From assembly GCA_041398245.1 (NCBI GenBank), contig JAWKVC010000007.1, forward strand, positions 1-64,000: DNA of 64,000 bases, written 5' to 3'. Positions 15,867-24,744 of the stretch are shown piece by piece. A program made the position numbers and the translations under genes. This DNA is from UBA7672 sp041398245. Lineage in GTDB: Bacteria > Pseudomonadota > Alphaproteobacteria > Caulobacterales > Hyphomonadaceae. Numbering within the stretch: the first letter of the stretch is position 1; each line of letters begins with the position of its first letter. Below the pieces are notes generated by a model that was given only the letters and a program-made list of their open reading frames with translations, was not told the DNA's origin and did no database searches.

Positions 15867-16757
15867 CTAACAGCCTGTCGAGCGCCCCATGACGAAATCG
15901 GCTGCCTTGGACGCCATCGACGCGGCCTGGAATATGGCCCGGTTATCCCCTTGGAGAATTTCCAGCCAGGCGCCGAGGTAGTCCGCATGGCGAACAGTGG
16001 GGACGACACCGAGCTCGGCGCAGAGAAAAGCCGAGCAGAGTTCAGCGACGAGTTCCTCACGCGCATAAGCTTGGCTACCATGTCGGCCAGAGAAATCGCG
16101 GTTGAGACGCGAAGGGCCGCCTGCCCAATGGCCAGCCTCATGCAAAACGGTCCGGTACCAGTTGATCGGCTCGAAATACGCCTGCTGCGGGGGAACCTGA
16201 ATGAAGTCGTGGCTTGGCGAGTAGAACGCCATCTCACCGCCGATCCGTATGTCTGCGCCCGTCGCCGCGACAACCGCATCGACATGTGACAACACCTCGG
16301 TTCGCCCGGGAAGCGGCGGCGCATCCGCATCAAGTGGAAGCCCGTCGCACTGCTCCACATGGAACACAGTGAAGCGCTTCAGGAAGCCAACGCGGCGGGC
16401 ATCCTCCCCTGACGCACTCGCCTTCTCCTGCTCGGCTTTCGGAATGAAGGTATCAGCGTAGACAACCATCGTCCCTTTCTCGCCCTTGCGCACATTGCCG
16501 CCGAGAGCGAGCGCCTGTTTGAAGGTCAGCCAGCGTTGCGAGGGTCTCCCCTGCTCGATCGCGGCGGACCAGAGCAGAAGAATGTTGATCCCGGAATAGG
16601 TTCGTCCGGTCGATGCGTTCTGGGGCAAACCAAGCGGCGTCCCTCCTGATGAAGACGCCCATGGCTGGACCCATGGGAAGCGTCCCTGTTCGAGTTCTGC
16701 GATAATCCGGGCGGTGACGGCATCGTGAAGCGATTGCGTATTCGCGATGGCGGTCAT
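15867..16757 (-). CDS. ardC: ArdC-type antirestriction protein
   Basis: ArdC proteins protect incoming conjugative DNA from host restriction. This 296-residue protein has the N-terminal ssDNA-binding domain (HDAVTARIIAELEQGRFPWVQPW, quoted here only in part as ARIIAELEQGRFPW) and a C-terminal zincin-like domain with HEAGHW at about residue 209 and a downstream glutamate in REELVAELCSAFL. GGAGGTCACC directly precedes the ATG. It lies downstream of ssb in the same orientation, forming a leading-region pair. The C-terminus, MGRSTGC, is unlike the usual tail and the gene ends 25 bases from the IS21 element, so the last few residues may have been altered. Confidence 0.88.
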   Translation of the reverse strand: MTAIANTQSLHDAVTARIIAELEQGRFPWVQPWASSSGGTPLGLPQNASTGRTYSGINILLLWSAAIEQGRPSQRWLTFKQALALGGNVRKGEKGTMVVYADTFIPKAEQEKASASGEDARRVGFLKRFTVFHVEQCDGLPLDADAPPLPGRTEVLSHVDAVVAATGADIRIGGEMAFYSPSHDFIQVPPQQAYFEPINWYRTVLHEAGHWAGGPSRLNRDFSGRHGSQAYAREELVAELCSAFLCAELGVVPTVRHADYLGAWLEILQGDNRAIFQAASMASKAADFVMGRSTGC

Positions 16758-16831
16758 GGTGACCTCCTTGAGAATCCGGATTGTTGGAAGAGCGAGACAA
16801 GGCCGGCGGCTTGGCGCCGCCGGCCAGGCCG

Positions 16832-17248
16832 TCAGGCCGCGCGCTTGCGCTTCGGCTTCGGCGCTTCTTCGCCGACGATCACCGGTTCGGATTGTGCGTC
16901 AGCCTTCGGCTTGCCGCGTGCGAGGATCTCGACATCACCCAAACCGGTCACCACGAACTCGATGGAGTAGCGGGTCTGGCCGCGCTCATCTTCCCAGGAG
17001 CCAGGACGGATCTGTCCAACAAGGCGGAGGCGGGTGCCGACCTGAACGGCTTTCTCGATCAAGGAGACCTTGGCCGGCGCAAAGACGGCAACCCGATGCC
17101 AGTAGGTTTTTTCATTCCAGTCGCCAGACTCGGCCTTCCAGCGTTCGGACGTTGCGAGGGAAACGATGGCGAGGTGTCTGTCGCCTTTGAGCGGCTTGAT
17201 CTCGAGTTTGCCGACATTGCCGATGAGTTCGAAGGACGCGCGGTCCAT
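16832..17248 (-). CDS. ssb: Single-stranded DNA-binding protein, conjugative-element type
   Basis: This 138-residue OB-fold protein binds single-stranded DNA, here most likely the strand that enters during conjugation. The pattern FELIGNVGKLEIKPL, LATSERWKAESGDWNEKTYWHRV and GTRLRLVGQIRP is SSB-like. The tail is basic (KPKRKRAA) rather than the acidic DDDIPF tip of chromosomal SSB, which argues for a mobile-element version that does not recruit the usual repair partners. AAGGAAG lies before the ATG. It is 75 bases upstream of ardC and probably shares its transcript. Confidence 0.88.
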   Translation of the reverse strand: MDRASFELIGNVGKLEIKPLKGDRHLAIVSLATSERWKAESGDWNEKTYWHRVAVFAPAKVSLIEKAVQVGTRLRLVGQIRPGSWEDERGQTRYSIEFVVTGLGDVEILARGKPKADAQSEPVIVGEEAPKPKRKRAA

Positions 17249-17339
17249 GATGATCTTCCTTGTGATCCCGCGGGATCAGCCCCGCCGGGGTCGCGTTTGC
17301 GACGCCCCTCAGGAGCGGCCGGAAAGCAAGCGTAGCGGT

Positions 17340-17405
17340 GACCGCGCAAGGGGTTGGTGCGGCCTGCAGGACCGAAGGTCCGAAGCCTCGGCCCCTTGAG
17401 CGGTC
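17340..17405 (-). promoter_or_regulatory. Large stem-loop upstream of ssb-ardC
   Basis: GACCGCGCAAGGGG (17340-17353) pairs with CCCCTTGAGCGGTC (17392-17405) with one mismatch. Inside, GGACC and GGTCC (17369-17373, 17377-17381) close a GAA loop. The structure lies about 90 bases upstream of the ssb start on the coding side. Leading-region genes of conjugative elements can be transcribed from folded single strands (Frpo or ssi promoters), and this is a candidate. The rest of 17249-17680 has no gene I can support. Confidence 0.45.
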
Positions 17406-17949
17406 ATGCGACGGACGCTTGATGGGCGTGACAAGCAAACGTGTCCCTGACCGGTGCATGCACGACGGGCGAGGTTAGATCGTCATGGCCTGGAAGCTGT
17501 CGGCGGACTTACGGCAAGGATAGCGACCAACACCGTAGATCGCGCCGGCAAATTGCCGCGTCGATTTTTGTCATATCAGTCTCTCGGCGCTCCGATCGAA
17601 CGAGAGACGATGGCCTGTTCAAACGCTGGTATTCGGCAATCGACAGGCCCTGCCCCGCGACCGCCCGTGTCTGTCGCTTTACAATCAAAACGGCGTCACA
17701 GCTATCCCACGAGGGCTTGAGCGCGCCCTGCTCATCGCCAAACAGATCCTCGATGGTGAAGCGCTAGAGATACCCGAGGAAGCGGCCAAGGCCGTCCTGA
17801 TGCTGTCGCAGCAAGCATTCGACACGCACAGCAGGATCCAGGGCATTGATCGTGACTTGCAGCGCTGGCATTGCAGCAATGGGCTGTCGCGGCGGCTTGC
17901 GACCATCCCCGGCATTGGACCGATCGGGGCCTCTGCCCTCGCAGCCTCA

Positions 17950-19112
17950 TACCAGCCGTCTTAAATTCTGACTCTGGGGGATTCCCGGGTCGAGGCGAGC
18001 GTGATTCCTTCGAGCGATTGAGTCGCATGGAGGGAGGCGATGGCGGTTGCGATCGAGCGGGACGAGTTGTCGGCCGGGGAGTTGCGAGCGGCGGCGCGGC
18101 GGTCGAAGGACGTGGCTCAGGCTCGGCGTCTGTTGGCGCTCGCGCTGGTGCTGGAAGGGGCGTCGCGGACCGAGGCGGCTGCGGCGGCGGGGATGGACCG
18201 CCAGACGCTGCGCGATTGGGTTCACCGCTACAATGAGGAAGGGCTCGAGGGCTTGAGCGACCGGCAGCGGCCGGGCCGGCCCTCGCGGTTGAGCGAGGAG
18301 CAGAAGGCCGAGCTGGCCGAACTCGTCGAGGAGGGTCCTGATGTCGCCGTCACCGGCATGGTGCGCTGGCGTTGTGTCGATCTTCAGGGTGAGATCAAGG
18401 TGCGCTTTGGCGTCGACCTCTCTGAGCGCCAGGTCGAACGGGTCTTGAAGCAGCTCGACTTCACGCGGCTGTCGGTGCGCCCGCGCCACCCCAAAGCCGA
18501 CGAAGCCGCGCAAGAGGCGTTTAAAAAAGTTCCCGGCCCTCGTGAAGGCGGCGCTGCCAGCCGAAGCCCAAGACAAGCCGCTGGAGATCTGGTTCCAGGA
18601 TGAAGCGCGCATCGGCCAGAAGGGAACACTGACGCGCATCTGGGCCAAGCGCGGCTCGCGGCCGCGGGCCCGGCGCGACACCCGCTATGAATGGGCCTAT
18701 CTGTTCGGCGCGGTCTGTCCTGAACGCGGCGTCGGCGCCGCCCTGGTGCTGCCTCAGGTCAACGCCGAGGCCATGAACCTGCATCTTGAGGAAATCGGCC
18801 GCAGCATCGCTCCCGACGCCCACGCCGCCTTGGTGATCGACGGGGCCGGCTGGCACTCCCCGACCGCCATACGTCCGCCGAACAATGTCACGCTCATCTA
18901 CCTGCCGCCCTACGCGCCCGAGTTGAACCCGGTCGAAAACGTCTGGGAGTTCCTGCGCGCCAACAATCTCGCGCTGCGAATCTACGAGACCTACGACGCC
19001 ATCGTCGATGCTTGCTGCACCGCCTGGAACAGTCTCATCGCAACGCCGGCCCGCCTCACCTCCATCACACAGCGCAAGTGGGCGACCGCGTCATGATTTG
19101 TGGCGGCTGGTA
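17950..19112 (+). mobile_element. IS630-family insertion sequence
   Basis: The element runs from TACCAGCCG to CGGCTGGTA, short inverted ends, with a transposase in two frames between them. IS630 elements insert at TA. Here the TA is present at both junctions (17950-17951, 19111-19112), but the host gene is restored in frame only if the TA pairs are counted as part of the element and the flanking TCA is the duplication. Confidence 0.78.
18040..19096 (+). CDS. IS630-family transposase encoded in two overlapping frames
   Basis: The first frame (18040-18603) gives the helix-turn-helix half (LALALVLEGASRTEAAAAAG, RQTLRDWVHRYNEEG, a winged-helix part ending PKADEAAQEAFKK). The second frame (open from 18542 to 19096) gives the DDE half: WFQDEARIGQKG, LVIDGAGWHS, YAPELNPVENVW. 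The switch occurs at GCGTTTAAAAAAG (18516-18528), where +1 or -2 slippage after AAA AAA restores FPALVKAALPAE. Many IS630 elements use such a slippery run, so this is probably programmed rather than a mutation. Confidence 0.82.
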
Positions 19113-19598
19113 TCAGTCACCGATCCCGGTCAGTTCCGCTCGGGTCGCGAGTTCGCCGCCTGGCTTGGCCTCACCCTGCGTCAGAACTCCAGCGGAGGCA
19201 GAGAACGTCTCGGGCGCATCACCAAGATGGGAGATCGCTACTTACGCAAATTGTTGTTCGTCGGCATGATGTCGCTTGTCCGGTACGCCAAAAACAAGCT
19301 TAAGAGCGTCGATCCGCGCCTGGTTGATCTCCTTGCACGCAAACCAGCTCGACAGGCTGCAACCGCGCACGCCAACAAGACCGCCCGCATCGTCTGGGCT
19401 GTCATTCACCCAGAAGGCGACATTTGAAGAGCTTGCGTTTATCTGCCGGCCTGCTCTAGCATCGATACATGCTAGAGATTGCGAGAATCCGCTGATCGTC
19501 TCGAACTCACGGGACGCATAGCCGCAACTGTCCGCGACTGCGTTGAGCGCAGTACCATGATCGGTCGCGTAGTTTGGTTCTTTGATAGGTTCTTCAAT

Positions 19599-20090
19599 AT
19601 GCAGATTAGACAGGAGCGTCCTTCGGACGCTGCGATCATCCGTTTCATTACAGAGTCGGCCTTCAAGGGTTTGCCTCACAGCGATCAAACGGAGAGCAAG
19701 ATCATTGACGCGTTGAGGGCTGCTGGGGCGTTGACCATTTCGCTGATTGCGATTCAGGGAGGTGAAGTAATCGGCCACGTAGCGTTCTCACCCGTCGCAA
19801 TCAACGGAAAAATCGACGACTGGTATGGCCTAGGACCTCTGTCAGTCAGGCCAGAGCATCAGAAGAAGGGCGTCGGCCAGGCTCTTGCCCGCGACGGCCT
19901 TCACAGGCTCATGTCGATGAAGGCAGCTGGTTGCGTTGTCTATGGCAACCCGAGGTACTATGGTCGCTTTGGATTTGAGAGCGATACAGAACTCTACTAT
20001 GGCAACGTGCTGTCCGGATATCTTCAGCGCGTAGTTTTCAGCGGCCCTACACCGAGAGGCGAAGTCACCTACCTGTCCGTCATCAGATAA
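19599..20090 (+). CDS. GNAT-family N-acetyltransferase
   Basis: The 163-residue protein should transfer an acetyl group from acetyl-CoA to an unknown amine; it resembles the YhbS group. The acetyl-CoA motif is VRPEHQKKGVGQALARDG, preceded by IGHVAFSPV and followed by the YYGRFGF segment of this group. I start at the ATG at 19599 (MQIRQERPSDAAII); an earlier in-frame start at 19479 would add 40 unrelated residues. It sits between an IS110 remnant and an IS3 copy whose end is two bases past the stop codon, so it is a passenger of the mobile region. Confidence 0.85.
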   Translation: MQIRQERPSDAAIIRFITESAFKGLPHSDQTESKIIDALRAAGALTISLIAIQGGEVIGHVAFSPVAINGKIDDWYGLGPLSVRPEHQKKGVGQALARDGLHRLMSMKAAGCVVYGNPRYYGRFGFESDTELYYGNVLSGYLQRVVFSGPTPRGEVTYLSVIR

Positions 20091-20143
20091 TTTGAGACCT
20101 GTGGCTGCCTGATGTTCAGGAGGTTCGGCTCATCTGGTTTGAG

Positions 20144-21124
20144 TTAAGCAGCGGCTCTGGCGTGCTGCAAGCGCCGTAGTTTCATTGTCTTCCTTTTCGT
20201 CTTCTCACGTTCAAGCAGGATGGTGTGGCCGCGCCCGGTGTAGACGTCGGCGGGCGTCAGGTTGTTCAGGCTCTCGTGGTAGCGCTGATGATTGTAGTGG
20301 CCGACGAACGCGGCGATGTGCGCTTCGAGGTCGCCGGGCAGGAAGTAGTTCTCAAGCAGGATGCGGTTCTTGAGCGTTTGATGCCAGCGTTCGATCTTGC
20401 CCTGGGTCTGGGGATGATAGGGCGCACCGCGCGTGTGCGGCATGCCCTTGTCTTCCAGATACTCAGCCAGATCACCCGAGATGTAGCAGGGACCATTGTC
20501 AGACAAGAGCCGCGGACGATGCACAACATTGGCGTGGTCGAGTCCGGTTTCTTCGAGCGCCAGGTTCAGCGTATCCTGAACGTCAGTCGCCGCCATGCCG
20601 GTGCAGAGCTTCCAGGCGATGATGTATCGCGAGAAGTCGTCCAGGATGGTCGAGAGATAGAACCATCCCCAGCCGATCACTTTCAAGTACGTGAAGTCAG
20701 TCTGCCAGAGCTGGTTCGGCGCAGTTGTCTTGTCGGTAAACTCATCGGCGGCTTTCATGACGATGAACGCCGGACTGGTGATGAGGTCATGCGATCGCAG
20801 AAGCCTGTAAACACTGGCCTCTGAGACGAAGTAGCAGCGTTCATCCGTGAACGTGACCGCAAGCTCTCGCGGGCTGAGCTCCGGCCGCGCCAGCGCCATT
20901 TCCAGCATGTCCCGGCGCACGTGATCGGGGATGCGGTTCCAGATGCGCCCCGGATGGGACGTGCGGTCTTCCAGGCCGACTTCGCCGAAGCGACGATAAA
21001 GGTCGTACCAACGATAGAAGGTCGGGCGAGAGACCCCAAGCTGCGCCAGCGTGCGTTTGACCGGCAGGCTCGATTGCTCGACGAGCCGGATGATCTCCAG
21101 TTTTTCGGATGCGGGATATCTCAT
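20144..21124 (-). CDS. IS3-family transposase OrfB, copy 2
   Basis: The 326-residue DDE transposase has the three catalytic residues in QTDFTYLKV, LLSDNGPCY and QGKIERWHQTLK. It is the same length as the copy at 10291-11271 and aligns without gaps, differing at scattered positions. It appears intact. The start overlaps the OrfA stop by four bases. Confidence 0.92.
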   Translation of the reverse strand: MRYPASEKLEIIRLVEQSSLPVKRTLAQLGVSRPTFYRWYDLYRRFGEVGLEDRTSHPGRIWNRIPDHVRRDMLEMALARPELSPRELAVTFTDERCYFVSEASVYRLLRSHDLITSPAFIVMKAADEFTDKTTAPNQLWQTDFTYLKVIGWGWFYLSTILDDFSRYIIAWKLCTGMAATDVQDTLNLALEETGLDHANVVHRPRLLSDNGPCYISGDLAEYLEDKGMPHTRGAPYHPQTQGKIERWHQTLKNRILLENYFLPGDLEAHIAAFVGHYNHQRYHESLNNLTPADVYTGRGHTILLEREKTKRKTMKLRRLQHARAAA

Positions 21125-21507
21125 TCTGGGTCGCCCCCATCCGCGATCATGCTTTTTTTGAGCAGGCGGTTCTCCAGAAGGGTCTCGGCGAGCACCTCCT
21201 TCAGGTCGCGAGCTTCACGCTTCAAGCTGACGACTTCGCCGGGCGTAGCCTGACGCGCCGTGTCCCCCGACAAGCGCTTCTTGCCGGCCTCCAGGAAGTC
21301 CTTCGACCAGTTGTAATAGAGGCTCTCGGCAATCCCTTCGCGCCGACAAAGCTCGGAGATCGAACTCTCTCCGCGCAGGCCGTCGAGCACGATCCGGATC
21401 TTCTCTTCAGCCGAAAACTTGCACCGCGTCTGGCGCTTGATCTCTTTGACGTGCCTGTCGGCCGATCCGTTCGGCCCAGTTCTCTGTCTCATCGCGTATC
21501 CCTTCAA
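21121..21507 (-). CDS. IS3-family transposase OrfA, copy 2
   Basis: The 128-residue helix-turn-helix subunit (KFSAEEKIRIVLDGLRGESS, ELCRREGIAESLYYNWSKDF) ends with a leucine-rich helix and ENRLLKKSMIADGGDPE. The A7G run before the stop is conserved with copy 1 (TTTTTTT on the plus strand near 21153-21159), which supports a programmed -1 shift into OrfB. Confidence 0.9.
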   Translation of the reverse strand: MKGYAMRQRTGPNGSADRHVKEIKRQTRCKFSAEEKIRIVLDGLRGESSISELCRREGIAESLYYNWSKDFLEAGKKRLSGDTARQATPGEVVSLKREARDLKEVLAETLLENRLLKKSMIADGGDPE

Positions 21508-21564
21508 GGATTACGATGAGCCAAAACACTCCTTTAGCAAAACGCCGCTGTTGTCTCAAAGGCC

Positions 21565-22158
21565 GTGACGGGGAACACTGCCTTCAGCGATGGGGTCATC
21601 GCTATCATCATCACGATCATGGTGCTTGAACTGCGTGCGCCCCAGGGTCACGAGCTACCAGACCTGGCCGCCGCGACGCCGACCTTTTTGAGCTACGCGC
21701 TAAGTTTCATCTACGTCGCGCTCTATTGGCTCAATCACCATCACCTCTTGTATGCGGCGGAGCGTGTGAATGGCGCGATCCTGTGGGCCAACATCGTCCT
21801 CTTGTTTTTTCTTTCGCTCATGCCGTTCTCGACGGCGTGGCTTGGCGACACACATGGGGCGCGCTGGCCGACCATTGTCTATGGGGCTTCGCTGCTGGCG
21901 CCGGCGATCGCGTATTACGTCTTGCAGAGCCTCTTGATCAATGCGCATGGACGAGACCACGCGCTGAAGCGCGCTGTTGGGGGCGATGCTAAGGGAATCG
22001 TGTCCTTGCTCATCTACGTCGTCGGCCTCGCCACTGCCGCGCTCGCCGATCCTCTCTGGGCGCAGGCGTGCTTTGCCTTCGTCGCCTTGCTCTGGGTTGT
22101 TCCCGACCAGCGCATCGAACGTGAACTTTCCAAGCAGATTGCGCCGGACACGAACTAG
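21565..22158 (+). CDS. TMEM175-family potassium channel protein, N-terminus trimmed by an IS
   Basis: TMEM175 (DUF1211) proteins are membrane potassium channels. The signature AFSDGVIAIIITIMVLEL is at residues 6-23, and five further hydrophobic segments follow, including FLSYALSFIYVALYWLNHHH. The family normally begins with a short basic stretch ending RLEAFSDG; here only MTGNTAFSDG remains, the GTG start is seven bases from the IS3 end and no ribosome site is visible. The gene has probably lost its own start region, so expression is doubtful. Confidence 0.78.
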   Translation: MTGNTAFSDGVIAIIITIMVLELRAPQGHELPDLAAATPTFLSYALSFIYVALYWLNHHHLLYAAERVNGAILWANIVLLFFLSLMPFSTAWLGDTHGARWPTIVYGASLLAPAIAYYVLQSLLINAHGRDHALKRAVGGDAKGIVSLLIYVVGLATAALADPLWAQACFAFVALLWVVPDQRIERELSKQIAPDTN

Positions 22159-22566
22159 CGCTGAACGCTAGCCCCACCCGAGGCTCTTTCGCCCAGGTGA
22201 TCATCTCCGGTACAGCAGCATGCCGCCCCCCCGCGAACGACACAAATTCCATAAAACTTCACGCAGCGAGACCACCCGCGGTTGACACTCTTCGCTTAAA
22301 GTCATGCTTCGTCACAGCAACCAATCACAGATACGCATGTCCAGGCTTGCTCTCAAGAACGCTGCTACGGATCTGGCGAACCTCGCCAAGATCTGCGGCT
22401 GCGTGGTCGTTTGCGTTTCCTGTCTCGGCATATTTCGCGCCGCCGCCAGTGGCGCGCTCATAGTGCTTTATTGATCCTTACTGACGCGCTGTAAATTCAT
22501 CGATTGATTACGCTTGGTCGCTAGCGTGGTCCTGCGGTCGCGTGATCGCGGTGAAATTTTCGCGAC
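22159..22566. other. Upstream region of the cellulose operon
   Basis: About 400 bases with no supported gene. TTGACA at 22282-22287 could be a -35 box, but no good -10 follows at normal spacing. No strong ribosome site precedes the bcsA ATG. Base composition is slightly lower in GC than the operon. Confidence 0.4.
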
Positions 22567-24744
22567 ATGTCCGCCTCAGCAACATTCGGCATCGAGCGCA
22601 CTAAGACGCTCAGCGCGCTAGTCGCGCTGTTCACGATCGCCGTGCTTGCATCGACGCCGGTCGACCTCAACGGACAAGTCACGCTCGCAGTTGCAACCGC
22701 CTGCGTTTTCGTCACGATGACGTGGGTTCAGCCGGCGGGCGGGCCACTCCGCGTCTTTATCCTGCTGCTCACGCTGTTCACCAGCACGCGCTACATGCTG
22801 TGGCGTGCGTCCGAGACGATTCCGTTTTCGGATCCGGTGTCGCTGTTCTTTGCGCTCGCCCTGTTTGGCGCCGAACTCTACGGCTTCGTGATCTTGCTGC
22901 TGTCGATGTTCCTTTCGGCGGATGTCGCGGATCGCAGGCCCGTGCCGGCGCCGGTGGGCGCGACAAAATCGCCGACGGTCGACATTCTTATCCCCACCTA
23001 CAATGAGGATGAACAGTTGCTGGAGGTGACGGTCCGGGCGGCTATGGCGGTCTCCTATCCGGCGGGACGATGCAGCGTCTACCTTCTGGACGATGGTGGC
23101 ACTGTGGCCAAACGCACTCAGATGGACCCCAGGAAAGCAGCCGAGGCGGAAGAACGGCATCAACGGCTACAGCAGCTCTGCGAGCGGACGGGCGCCACCT
23201 ATCTCACACGCGAACGCAATGATCACGCCAAGGCGGGAAACATCAACGCCGCGCTGACGCAGACATCCGGCGAGCTGATCCTGATTCTGGACGCTGACCA
23301 TGTACCCACGGCGGATATCCTGCTTCGCACGGTCGGGTACTTCCTGGCGGACCCCAAACTCTTCCTGGTGCAAACGCCGCACTTCTTCCTCAATCCGGAC
23401 CCGGTCGAGCGGAACCTCGACACGTTTGACCGGATGCCTAGCGAAAACGAGATGTTCTATTCGGTCATTCAGAAAGGCCTGGATGGCTACAACGCCTCGT
23501 TCTTTTGTGGTTCGGCTGCAGTGCTCCGGCGCAAGCACATCATGGAGATCGGGGGAATTCAGGGCGAAACAATCACCGAGGACGCCGAAACCGCACTCGA
23601 GCTTCATGCGCGCGGCTATCATAGCGCCTATGTTGCGCGCCCGATGGTGGCTGGACTTTCGCCGGAGACGTTCTCGGGTTTCATCGTCCAGCGCATGCGC
23701 TGGGCGCAGGGAATGGCGCAAATCTTTTTGCTCAAGAACCCACTGGTCAAGACTGGGCTGACGCTGGCGCAACGGCTTGGCTATCTCAATTCGTGCTTCT
23801 TCTGGTTCTTCTCGCTAGCGCGTATGGCCTTCATCCTCACGCCACTCGTGTACTTGATCTTCGGCATCCAGATCTACGCGGTGGGCGTGGAGTACTTCCT
23901 GGCGTATGGTGTGCCGCACGTCATTGGCGCGCTGCTTCTCACCAGCATGCTTTACGGCGGAAGCCGATGGGTGTTCGCCTCGGAACTTTACGAGATCGTC
24001 CAGGCCGTGCATTGCTCGGGCGCGATCCTGCGGGTGTTCCGCAATCCCCGCGCGCCGACATTCGACGTGACGCCTAAGGGTGAGTCGCTCGAACGCAACT
24101 TCGTCTCGCCGCTGGCGCGGCCGTTCTACATCCTGATCGCGGTTGTCGGTCTTGCGGAAGTGGCGGGCCTTGTCCGCATGCTACTTGAACCTCAGATAGC
24201 CGGCTACATCGTCGTCGCACTGCTGTGGAACACTTTCCACCTGTTCCTGCTGATCGGCGCACTTGGCGCGCTCTATGAACGCGCCCAACGCCGCGTGTTC
24301 CCGCGCATTGATCGCGCCGCCTCCATCGAACTGTCAGGCGCCTCCGGACGGCTCAGCGTGCGCATGACGGATATCTCGGTTACCGGGATCGGCGTCGTCG
24401 CGGACGCACTGTCTGCCGAACAATTGTCGCCTGGCTCAGTGGTGCGCATCGACGCCCGTCTGCTGGGCGCGGCGTCCCACTTCCCGCTCGATCTCTACGT
24501 CCAGTCGATCGTTCGTCAAGGCGGCGAAGCGGCCGTCGGCCTCCGGTTCGAACTCAAGACCGCCGCCCAGTGGCGCACCGTCGTGGCGCTTGTCTACTCG
24601 CGCAGCCAAAACTGGCGCGCATTCCAGGACAAGCGCGTGAGCTCGCGGGGCGTCATCGGCCAGATCGGCTTCCTCGCGCATCAGGGCGTCACCGGCGCCC
24701 TCGATCACCTGACCGTCATTCGCAGCAAAGTTTTTCGCACATGA
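22567..24744 (+). CDS. bcsA: Cellulose synthase catalytic subunit BcsA with PilZ domain
   Basis: BcsA polymerises glucose from UDP-glucose and extrudes the chain through the inner membrane. The 725-residue protein has N-terminal membrane helices, the family-2 glycosyltransferase core with DDGG (175-178), DAD (242-244), TED (337-339) and QRMRW (375-379), then more membrane helices. A C-terminal PilZ domain has R576-VFP-R580 and D602-I-S-V-T-G607, the complete cyclic-di-GMP binding motif. It should therefore be switched on by cyclic di-GMP. It overlaps bcsB by four bases. It is compact compared with the 870-residue enterobacterial enzyme. Confidence 0.95.
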   Translation: MSASATFGIERTKTLSALVALFTIAVLASTPVDLNGQVTLAVATACVFVTMTWVQPAGGPLRVFILLLTLFTSTRYMLWRASETIPFSDPVSLFFALALFGAELYGFVILLLSMFLSADVADRRPVPAPVGATKSPTVDILIPTYNEDEQLLEVTVRAAMAVSYPAGRCSVYLLDDGGTVAKRTQMDPRKAAEAEERHQRLQQLCERTGATYLTRERNDHAKAGNINAALTQTSGELILILDADHVPTADILLRTVGYFLADPKLFLVQTPHFFLNPDPVERNLDTFDRMPSENEMFYSVIQKGLDGYNASFFCGSAAVLRRKHIMEIGGIQGETITEDAETALELHARGYHSAYVARPMVAGLSPETFSGFIVQRMRWAQGMAQIFLLKNPLVKTGLTLAQRLGYLNSCFFWFFSLARMAFILTPLVYLIFGIQIYAVGVEYFLAYGVPHVIGALLLTSMLYGGSRWVFASELYEIVQAVHCSGAILRVFRNPRAPTFDVTPKGESLERNFVSPLARPFYILIAVVGLAEVAGLVRMLLEPQIAGYIVVALLWNTFHLFLLIGALGALYERAQRRVFPRIDRAASIELSGASGRLSVRMTDISVTGIGVVADALSAEQLSPGSVVRIDARLLGAASHFPLDLYVQSIVRQGGEAAVGLRFELKTAAQWRTVVALVYSRSQNWRAFQDKRVSSRGVIGQIGFLAHQGVTGALDHLTVIRSKVFRT

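Larger units (their letters stand above)
17684..19427 (+). pseudogene. IS110-family transposase split by an IS630-family element
   Basis: The left part (17684-17949) encodes the middle of an IS110 transposase, ending LATIPGIGPIGASALAAS. The right part (19113-19427) continues with VTDPGQFRSGREFAAWLGL, GDRYLRKLLFVGMMS and ANKTARIVWAVI to a natural stop. The N-terminal catalytic half is missing. Joining GCC TCA to GTC ACC restores the family sequence exactly, with a TCA repeated on each side of the insert. It is a different element from the IS110 copy at 11324-12193. Confidence 0.82.
20093..21558 (-). mobile_element. IS3-family insertion sequence, copy 2
   Basis: The element has the same organisation as copy 1 but on the minus strand and with clearly different sequence, so they are two related elements rather than one recent duplication. 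The ends TTTGAGACCTG (from 20091) and TTTGAGACAAC (minus strand from 21560) are inverted repeats. No convincing target duplication is seen. It is wedged between the GNAT stop and the truncated TMEM175 gene. Confidence 0.82.

Noticed and set aside
14594..15892. 432-codon plus frame over the IS21 element
   Set aside because: It is antisense to istA and reads through the terminal repeats.
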